Shown here: positions 28,161 through 37,362 of the stretch, in pieces | How positions within the stretch are numbered: position 1 is the stretch's first letter | Layout: the number at the start of each line of letters is the position of its first letter | Assembly: GCA_034687125.1 (NCBI GenBank) | Contig: JAQGBZ010000511.1 | Coordinates: 1 to 37,362 of the forward strand | Source: Neelides folsomi | Lineage: Eukaryota; Arthropoda; Collembola; Neelipleona; Neelidae | Length of the DNA stretch: 37,362 nt | Direction: 5' to 3' | Notes under the pieces: model-generated | What the model was told of the DNA's origin: nothing | Database searches by the model: none | The model's input: only the letters and a program-made list of their open reading frames with translations | Program-made: the position numbers and the translations under genes

Positions 28161-30070
28161 AAGACTTATTTAAGGGTAAGTTTGGATTTTATTCCTCGTC
28201 AACCTCGTTCCTTGAGGTCCTTGACAGAGGGAGACGGACGAGGTTGTCAGAAAGGGCAAAAGAAGGGCGGAGATGTCTGAGGATTGACTCAATTGAATCA
28301 CGCTCTCGTTGACACGAAGATCTGTCGTAATGGGAGGATATTAAGCGGAGTCAAGTTTGGTAAATACTCCCATTACACCCATGCAGTCGATGTTGGAATC
28401 TCCAAGTGGAACTTCCAAATCCGTACGAATTTACATTATGACTTTCGCCCTTCACTCCTCCCCATCCATCACCAGACCCACCCTGAGCCGGCATATCCAT
28501 ACTGTCCATACATATGTCATATATACAGGATGTATATCTCTGTGCATCATTTGGAAGATCCACACCTTTGGGGCTGTGACACATGATGAGTCTGTAATTA
28601 TCACCCAAAGCCCGCCGTTCACTTTGAGGAGATTTGGCGGGAAAGAGAAACTGCAAATTATTCCTCGTGCGTGAAGCGTGAGGTTTGGTAAATAATTTAA
28701 TTTTCTTTTTTATATTTGAGCGGATGAATCGTTTATTGAATAATGATAATAAATAGGATTTCCCTTTGGATGGTCCGCCCGTCCACCTGCTACGGCGGCT
28801 CCCGAGTGCCTTGAGAGTAGGAGGAAATGGAGTGAGTAGGAGATAATTATGGGGGCTGAGATATGAAAAAATTGGGCTCGGCTCCCCTAATGAGAAGAGT
28901 GAGAAAGGTGTGGTTTCCTCTCATTGAGGTGTAGATGGTCGGTGTGGTTTGGTTCTCTCCATGTAGGTAATCTCCCTATCGATGCGAGTCACATCTCAAA
29001 GAGTCTTTACGTTACTTTTGATTAACACCTGTCTGCCAAGTGGAGCGGCCCTGTCCCTGCATAAATCCTCTATAAGCCCTCGCGGAGATGTTCATGTTTG
29101 AAAGGACTGGGAAACGGCCCACACTTCCCTTGCACAGTCGGAGCTCAGACGTCAAGTCTCAATCACCAGAAGGCATCAAAGAATTATTCACACCCGACAC
29201 AAGACCCGCTTCACCACACATCACTTAAATGTAGTGATTCCCATTAAACATCGCCTCGTGTGGATCCACCAAATCGACCTTTGCGGAATTCCACCACCGA
29301 TGGGGGAGATTCTCCCATCTACCCGCGTCCGTTCTCTCTCCATTATTCAGGAGATTAAGGACAATGAAATGAAGTTAATCACCTGAGCATAATCCTCTCA
29401 GAGCCCCAAACATGATTATATGCTAATCCTGAGAAGTTGTATGAAATCCCTCTGGGATGCGGAACCATTTGGTGTAACAAGTGGAAGCAAATCGGCGGAA
29501 TGCCATCAATATAAAACTCAATCTTCTTATTACACTTATTAGATTACCAAGAGCTTAACGGAAATGTTCAACTGCGGGTGTAATTACCGGCACTTCTTTC
29601 TTTTGAGCGGATTAAAAAGCTTCTTGGTCTTTGACTCCTCCGGTTGAAACGATGTACTTACTTAACTAACTAGGTATCAATCTGCGCACATGAAGATTCA
29701 TAGAATAAAAGTACAATTAATATAACTATTTACACGGCAGTGTTGAGAAGAATTCCAAGGGAAAATTCCCCATTTTCCATTAAGTGTTTTTTCTCGGTGA
29801 GACATTTGATCCTCAATGAGTTCTCGCAGATTCTTCTCATTTCCTCCCATGGAATCTTGGAGAGTTGGGGTCATTTATTTACCCAACTTGTCTCCGATCC
29901 AATTCATAGGGTGTGTGTAAATCAAATGTAAATGGTAGTCAGTGCACACACAGTAGCAATTAGACGTCCTCCTTCTGCCGTGGAGAGGAGAAATGTGAAT
30001 CTTGGACCAAGAGGGTTGTAATGTGGGCAAACGAGACGCCGCGGCTTTCCCACAGACATTCTTTTATTTA
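28161..30070. other. GC-richer non-coding islands (28.17-28.68, 28.75-29.48 and 29.56-30.06 kb)
   Basis: Three adjacent blocks much less AT-rich than their flanks. Frames in them (for example 28284-28586 plus, 28351-28656 minus) overlap each other and translate to sequence without domains. Two Runt-type words TGTGGTTT occur at 28909-28916 and 28943-28950. They are candidate conserved regulatory elements; coding use is not supported. Confidence 0.35.
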
Positions 30071-32570
30071 TTGCCTCCTTTATTCTATTCACTTATTAAT
30101 TAATCCCTCTTAACCCGACAGCTTCCAATAGATCAATTCCACTACTAAATACTCCTATACTAAATACCACTAATGCCCAATTTATATTACTTCGGATAAC
30201 AGATATGCTTTATTTTCATTGTAGGTAATACAAAACTATGTATTTACTATAACTAATAAACGCATTTGGTATATACAAAAACTTTCGTACTTAGTGATAA
30301 GATAGGGGTAAAAAACAAAATATTAGTTTACATGTAACGAATATTATTTTCTATTATTTATATGTTTTTTTATTACGTGTATTTATTATTTTGAACGTAG
30401 CCTGTATTGTTGTAATGTTTAACCAGTAATTAGCCGCTGATAATTAATACAATAAGAAATGAATGTTCAACTAATTGATTACAAACACACTGTGATTATT
30501 TTACAATGAAATATTTCTATATCTATTTAATATATTGTTTATGTTATTCTTGCTAAGAATTTAATTACATAACATAGCCGCATTTAAAAAGTCACGAGTC
30601 TCATATGAGAATTTTAGATTTTAATTGCGTCAACAAGCTTTAGTTGTGACTGTGACTTGCATTTATTATATCTCGAAATGTTGTTCACTTATTTATTAAT
30701 TAGACCAATTGTATAATTGATTTAACTAACGCCTTGAGCTCTTTATTTGTATTCTCAGCAGGGCCAAATAGGAATTCGATTTTCATTCCTTCGCTGATTT
30801 GGAAGAACATGAGGATTAGAAGAATTATAAACTAAAACAAAAGTTCATGGGAGCTCAAGGTGTGTGTGGATTCTTGGATTGCCATTTAAGTCGATACAAA
30901 ATCGGATCAGGAGGCTTAAAAGGGTGTTTTTGTTGAACCTCGATGCAAAGTTTTTTTACAGGTAGCTTCACCTTAAGTAGCCACATAATAAGTACTCTAT
31001 ATGTGTATATACACCTACTTTTGTATTTAGGACCAATATGTAATAGTTATGTGTATCTTTACTTTTATATATGAGCTTATTGGCTCGACATTGTTAATCC
31101 GTTGTTTGTAAAAGTATCCAATCTCCTCTTTCGATTAAATTACTTTTATATGCAAATACCCACAATCGTTTTCTTTTTTTCCATCTTGGACCCAATTTAA
31201 TCTCAAGAATAAATTTTGATCGGACGAATTAAATATACGTAAATGGCGTTTGGTAGGAAAATAAATCTTGGAAAATAATTTGAGGGGATCCGCCGGCATG
31301 TGGCATTATCATCATATCTCATTTCAACATTATATTCTTTAAGATACCGTTTCATATATGTAGCAAACTCAACCAAGGCACATACGCACAAGATCACTTT
31401 GAACTTCAAGGTTCTCGAAGTCTTTGATGTAAATAAATAACTTGAACGGGTCCGGCAGAACAGTAGCAGCTCAAGAGTTATAAATTCATAAAAGGGAGCG
31501 AGGAGTTGAAACAAAAACCGGAGCAGATTTTTATCTTTTTTCCATTTAATTATGAATATGAATATCCACACGTACACATAATGTACACATATCTATTATA
31601 TGCATCTCTTCCATATAATGTATGTGTACTTGTGTGAAGTTTCTGTGTTTGTGATTGTGTGTGTGTGTCAATGTGGGATAAGGATATTGAGATTGGAAAA
31701 TGGGTGGCTCCTTCCGTCACCTTCAAGTTAAGAGTTAATTAATATTCGATGAAACGTTACGTAAATACAAACGTGAATGCCGGCAGGATGTTAATTTATG
31801 CGAAGGATCATAGTCGTGAATCTGAAATTGAATTGATGAAAATATTTTTGTATTATAATGCATTCATTGGAATATATAAATATCTTCATGTATGAACTTT
31901 TGAATATATACACATTATAGCTTGGGTGGCAAGTGGAAACAAAATATGGTCATGTAAGGGATTTTATTCCTTCACGTGTTCATGTATCCTATTTGAATTA
32001 TTTTTTAGTCATTTGAATAAATTCTCTGATTTAGATGTAATGTATATTATTCATAATGAAATCATTCATTTGAATATTTAAATTTTACATATAAAGAAAA
32101 GCGGAATCGTTGAATAAATACCTACCTGTACTTATGATCATTCATAATGGATTATTTTAAATGAAGCAACAAAAGTAAATTATTATAGTACCTTACTATC
32201 AAAGTATGCTTTTTACTAGTTTTATTAATTGTAAGAAACTAAAAATTTGCAATCGTGCAATAATAAAAGATTTGTACAATTTAAATGTTAATTGATTTTA
32301 ATTTTTAATTTTATTATTTAAATGATTAGGTCAGTTAACTTGTTAGAGTTTAATTATAACTACATATTTATTGGAACTATTAATTAATTTCGGCTGCTGT
32401 GCATAATGTTCTTTTGTTCATTATTAATGCCTTAAGCAATAAAAAATAGTAGACATTGTTGTATATGTACAGATGGGTACTTAAAGTACTTATATTACAC
32501 TTGTGTGTATATATTTATCTTTATGTATGTTCCATGTATCTACATTGATCGCAATGCCTTTGAATGATTG
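30071..32570. other. AT-rich gene-free region with short islands
   Basis: Mostly AT-rich, with a short less AT-rich part at 31250-31520 and a small GT-rich simple stretch at about 31618-31672 (a GTGTGTGTGTG run). The minus-strand frame 31203-31577 lacks any recognisable feature. Confidence 0.5.
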
Positions 32571-33160
32571 AGTAATGAATTTATCCATGTCTGAGCCCGT
32601 AAGTCCAATTTGATTCTCCGGCTTTCCTTCACTCTCAAACGGTTCCGAATGGGGTGTGTCCATTTGATAGAATTAAAATGGATTTACCTCCACACAAAAC
32701 CTCAACATATCCAAGCGGAGCGTGAATTGAATAATTAAAAACTGTTTTCCCCTCCTTGGAATCTTTGACTAATGTTTCGACCATTTGGGTCGATGGAAGA
32801 TATTGGGCCCAGGGAGAGATGATTCCTTTCAATCCGCACAGGAGATTCCTTTTATCTTTCCCGTGATTGCATTTTCAAATTGCCTTCCATGAGTTCTTCA
32901 ATTCCTCACTTCTCCGGTTCGTGTGTACCTATGTATTTATTATACCAGTACATGGATCTCCCTGATCGAGGGATAAAACAGGCCGTGGTGGATGAATCAA
33001 ATCTCCACGGGTGTTGAGACGTCTTCCTTCTCCTCTTCAATTAACCAATTTAATCCATGCACTCACTCAACAACAAAAAATTCGTAAAAATGGACCTCTT
33101 TCGCTAATATATGGATTTTAAACGAAGTATCGAATCTTTTGACCCCGAGTAGGATTATAA
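32571..33160. other. GC-richer island with a codon-like minus-strand frame
   Basis: The minus strand from about 32880 to 32695 reads LCGLKGIISPWAQYLPSTQM, then about 30 further residues to VEVLCG, and meets a GTAAAT donor-like site. It has no domain I know and no acceptor or partner exon that I can tie to it. It is listed as an island, not as a gene. Confidence 0.3.
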
Positions 33161-36100
33161 AACTATCTCACTATCCTATGTACTATACATGTACCATAAT
33201 TATCTGTACTTACTTTTTTAAATCTTGATATTTCATTATTATCTATATAATATTCTATATAAAATATACATTACGTGTATTATTGTAGATATATGTAATT
33301 TGTAATTTGTTATTATTTAGGTACATCGATATTCCATTACCTAATGTGAGCAGATTTGCTTCCCCATTGTAATATTTATTGTATTTTTTGGGAGCTTAAG
33401 GGCCATTTAGATTCTGTTTAATCGCCTCCTCACTCCACGCATTGTTTCTCACTTGGGCATTGTAAGGGAATTTTCATCCGCATGTTCGTGCGGAATTATT
33501 TGAGGGGATGAATAAAGGAAATCCTGATGCAAAAAGACCCCCTGAAGATTTTATCTTCTTCTTACTAATTACTTCTCAATAGGACTCTGCCCATTCTCCC
33601 CCTCTTGCCGATTTTTCCAGTGGCGGCTCAAAATTGACATCTCTCCTTCCTCATCCAACTTCATTGTTCTTTGTCGTCATTATTAGTGAACCCATTCAAC
33701 CTTCGCTCACTACTAAAACTTTTAATTAATTATCTAGAATACCTTTCTATATAGTACATCTTAATCCATCCTTTTGATAGATTTGGAATATTTATACAAC
33801 AATAAGTAATAAGAAGTTATTGATTGTAAGAATTGTAATACAAGATATTATATATTGTACTTATACCTATGATACATACTCTTATATTGTAGTATGTAAT
33901 AACAATATGAGTAATATCTACTATTTATTAAATATACTACTGATATTCCACTTATTTGTAATCAAGTTGATTGAGTTTGGCATGAGCAATTCCTAATTCC
34001 TGTTTTCTTTCCTTCTTGTCATCTTAATTTGAGAAGAACATTATAGAAATTCCTTTAATAGAAAATTAACAACCCAAAGTACCAATTGATGTAATATTTT
34101 TTCTTGTACTCACAACGAGCATGACAAATGAATGTGGGCTCTGAACATGTGGACCAATTTTGCCAATGAAGTCAATGCGTGTTTGTTGAAGATGAAGGAC
34201 AGTTTTGAGACATTTAGAGAGGAGAAATTGTGATTCTTTTCGATGTCATAAACTCTCATTTAATGAGAATTGACATCTCATGTGCTCTCAAAACTATTAA
34301 TCTTCTTCTAGTGGCCCACTGAGATAAATGATTGGACTTATCGAGGATTCCAGCGATGAAGGTGATGAAACAAAATTAGAGATCCTTTCCTTTGTACGAA
34401 GATGCCCATCATTCCTCAATGGAAATACATTTGCCCGTATCTCTCCATCATCTCAAATCCAATGTCCAAACATGCATCAAAATCATCCCGTTCTCCTTTT
34501 GTCTCTTATTTACATTAAAAATTAACTATGCTAATCTCTTCAGGCTTTCATTTACCCCATGTATTTATAATAGAGGTTTAATCAATTCTATTTGTACAAA
34601 TAAATTGCATTTACCATAAGCATATTGAACATTGCATTAGGTAAACCTATATGCAAATACTCAAGTACATAGGTACTAGGTACATTTGGTACTAAACGTT
34701 CTTTAACGGTATGTAAATATGGATATTGTACATTAAAGTAAAAATATTTAACATGAGTTGTGAAAGCCTCCGCTATGAAATTCCAATATTTGATTCATCA
34801 TCTTTAGGAATTTTCACTTTATAAAGTATGAGAAGTGGAGAAATTGAATTGATCTCTAATGTACGTTATTTTGTTGAAATTGAAATTGAGGACGTTCCAC
34901 ACCCATTGCATCCAACGTTGGAAGAGTCAAAGGTGAATTTTAAAAAATTGGTCTAATAAATAATTTTCCTCATTTGGTCAAATGAACATGATTCCAGTCG
35001 AAGATGAGTAAGAATTGATGGGAAATTGCATAGGAAGTTGAAATGCTCAAAGTCTTCCTCCCTTTTCATTAGAGAGAGAAACGTATCCTAATTCCATGAT
35101 TACACACACTTGGCCGCTGATTGGGTTTAAAGAGGTAAATCTACAGAGAAAATTGAACATCTTTTTCCTCGACCTTCGAGGGAGTGGCGGCATTCGAACA
35201 AATTATTCTTCAATTGAGGATTTAAATTCCATCCTTTATGGAGGAGAAATTGGTTGGAATAAAATTAGAAGTTCCGTCTCGCCCTCTTCCCCATATTTCT
35301 ACACAGAGAATGATCACAGAGAATGATACTTGTTATGGAAATTATAATCCTTTCAATTTTTCAATATCCCAAGTCGGAAGGTGGAAAGGATCTTTTTGAC
35401 TATTGAATTAAAGTGTAAGTGGAGAAGTTGGCTCTCTACGCCTCTCCTTGAGAAAACTCCACCACAATGAACCATGAGGAGTTACGACCAAACTCCCTGA
35501 CGAGTTAAATATGTTTCGGTAAATTCTGGTCCTATCATCTCATTTAAATTACAAATGGAATTTATTTATTTCATCCCTGTAGGTCTTGTCATATGAATTA
35601 CATCTGAGCCGACCTTAATGCGTATCCTCCACTCTATTATAAAATGTAAAATATATCAAAGATCCTCTCATGCTAATAAGCTAAATGTTGAAACATTTCA
35701 TCGAGAGGAATACATGTATGGTATATAATATACTATGTACGTATTATGTATGACCGTGTTGAGGATGTCTCGGAGGGGTGGGCTAATTAACTTCAATACT
35801 ATTTCCAATCAATGTGGGTTTGGAAAGAAAAACCAATTTCCCCTTCTTTTGAAGGCAATGGGCGTGGAGGATCGAGGAATTGAATAAGGATGGAATGAGC
35901 CGAAGGAGTTCGGTTCTTCGATATTTCAACCATCATTTGCCCAATTATTCTCTCACCTTGCTCTCTAACAATAAGCAGATTGAGTGGTGAGATATTGACT
36001 GTGAATGAATCTTATATTTACAAACTATTTTGTCTCCTCTCGATTTATCTCCGTTTCGGTCGACCTTCCTCTTTGCCCCTTCGGCCAATTAACTGTCACC

Positions 36101-36886
36101 TTCATTAATTGGGTTTAATTGGGAAGTGAGATTTTCTTCTCCTTTCAAACAAGCCGCCCCATTTCACTCCGATTCAAAATGAAATGTCACGTAGAAACAA
36201 TAAAAGTTTCCAGAGGCAAGCAAGAGTGAATTTATTTGAATTCTCCTTTAGAGGTTTTCATACATGTAAAAATCCCCTGATCTGTGGTTCCTGAAGACGA
36301 AGTTTGAATTAAAGGGGAAATATTTATTTGGCCGACCGAAGAGGTCAGCTTCATCAAGAGCATTATTGATGATGAGGTCGATGGTAGGAAGCCTGGCGTA
36401 AAGTATTAATGAGAAGTAAAGGGAGCTTCTGTGAGGCCCAAAGGCATCCTCCGTTTCCCTCCATCTTTCCTTAATGAGCTTCGAGTTCAAGTACATTTTA
36501 ATTGCAGATGGCAACGATCCTCAGCTCCCCAACACTCCTTAGGCTGGATGTGTGGAGAGGTCTGGCTACCACACACATATATTGATTTGTTGCTCCACTT
36601 TTGGTCCATTAGTGCCTAATAGAGATATTTCACCATGTTTATGACTTGAAGGGAAAAAATCCGATCGGCTTATCGGCATCTTCATCAACAGTTTTTTATG
36701 CTCTTTTGCCCATTTATTACATTTGACCACTCGTTTCTCGTGATGGCAAACCTTCCATGCTCCTTCAACTCTTATGAAGATCCTGAATTTTAACTTGCTC
36801 AAAATTCGCAATTAATATTACAAACTCAACAATTCAATTTATCGGATTTATTCACATAAAACATGAAAATAATTTAATTCACTTAT
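33161..36886. other. Gene-poor region with many GC-richer islands
   Basis: Islands lie at about 33340-33740, 33990-34340, 34990-35520 and 35750-36820, separated by AT-rich DNA. Open frames up to about 90 codons occur on both strands (for example 35096-35326 plus, 36248-36514 minus) but none has a domain, repeat or splice partner. The islands may be regulatory elements of the flanking genes or parts of a non-coding transcript. Confidence 0.35.
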
Positions 36887-37084
36887 TAACATCGATTCAT
36901 TCCTAAAGGCCCAAGTCCGTCCTCCATCACCATTTCACTGAAATATAGATATATTAATTATTTATCTTTATAATAATTTTGATTTGATTTTGTTATATTT
37001 ATAATCAAATTAAAAATCATCCGAAAACTAATAATTATTAAAATAAGATTAAAGTTTGTTTTAAACTTAAAGTTAGTACATTAC

Positions 37085-37268
37085 CTATTGAAGATAAGTG
37101 TAAGCTACGAAGAAAACTACTCCAACAAAAATTGCAGCTACCACTCCCATCTCCAGGCCCATCCAGTTGGAAACCAAGGCCCCCAAAATATACCCCACGC
37201 CCAAAAATATGAGGGCTTTGGCGTATCCCCAGCCGACACTGCCTCTATGGCCAAGGGGTTCGAGTATC
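37085..37268 (-). CDS. Last coding exon of an unrecognised multi-pass membrane protein (partial)
   Basis: After a CCTTTTAG acceptor the minus strand reads 61 codons to a TAG at 37085-37087, beginning (split codon) ILEPLGHRGSVGWGYAK. Two hydrophobic helices follow: ALIFLGVGYILGALV, a short SNWMGLEMG turn, then VVAAIFVGVVFFVAYTYL and a final Gln. Glycines spaced within the helices suggest close packing. The exon starts in phase 2, so the rest of the gene lies to the right, outside the window except for at most 94 bases of intron or exon. The family is not recognised. The stop codon is directly followed by GTAATG. Confidence 0.75.
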
Positions 37269-37362
37269 CTAAAAGGGTTTAAAACTTATTAATTAAATAA
37301 TACAGACATACCTTATTACATATATTTTTAAGATCTTTAAACTACATTTAATAAATTAAATG

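Noticed and set aside
28284..28674. Overlapping open frames of about 100 codons on both strands
   Set aside because: Three frames share the same DNA and none shows a domain, so this reflects higher GC rather than genes.
31618..31672. GT-rich simple repeat
   Set aside because: Short and interrupted; an ordinary microsatellite.

Overview
The window is AT-rich animal nuclear DNA. Its genes are split into many small exons by GT..AG introns, mostly 60-230 bp long. There are no bacterial features, rRNAs, tRNAs or CRISPR arrays that I can see. The synaptotagmin encoded here carries short stretches that I know from insect Synaptotagmin-1 ([24 protein letters not shown]) but is clearly diverged from fly. 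A pancrustacean arthropod outside the best-studied insects is therefore most likely, for example a springtail or small crustacean; this is inference.

Layout. 1-6289: no coding exon, AT-rich, with islands of higher GC. 6298-11701 (+): complete coding part of a Synaptotagmin-1 gene in nine exons, all splice phases consistent, 438 aa. 11702-17836: AT-rich intergenic DNA holding two decayed Tc1/mariner-type transposon remnants (about 12472-12752 and 15161-15762), the second a long inverted-repeat (foldback) element. 17837-24996 (+): a TBC1D1/TBC1D4 (AS160, Drosophila pollux) type Rab GTPase-activating protein in 19 exons, about 1033 aa, with all splice phases consistent. 25527-26391 (-): exons of an unrecognised coiled-coil gene that meets the Rab-GAP gene tail to tail and whose middle exon is frame-disrupted, so it may be a pseudogene. 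26392-37084: a gene-poor stretch with many higher-GC islands that do not read as proteins and look like candidate regulatory DNA. 37085-37268 (-): the last coding exon of an unrecognised multi-pass membrane protein that continues beyond the right edge.

The two well-supported genes lie in the same orientation and both act in vesicle traffic. Synaptotagmin-1 is the calcium sensor of regulated exocytosis. TBC1D1/4 proteins switch off vesicle Rab GTPases (Rab8/10/14 class) until phosphorylated by Akt. The Rab-GAP here keeps both catalytic fingers of the TBC domain and several Akt-type RxRxxS/T sites, but no exon for the usual first PTB domain was found.

Most notable observations: nine of the 26 introns in the two solid genes have T at donor position +3, which is rare in animals; the minus-strand gene breaks at a perfect 10-bp inverted repeat; a foldback mariner derivative; a perfect 20-bp palindrome; and a set of GC-richer non-coding islands.
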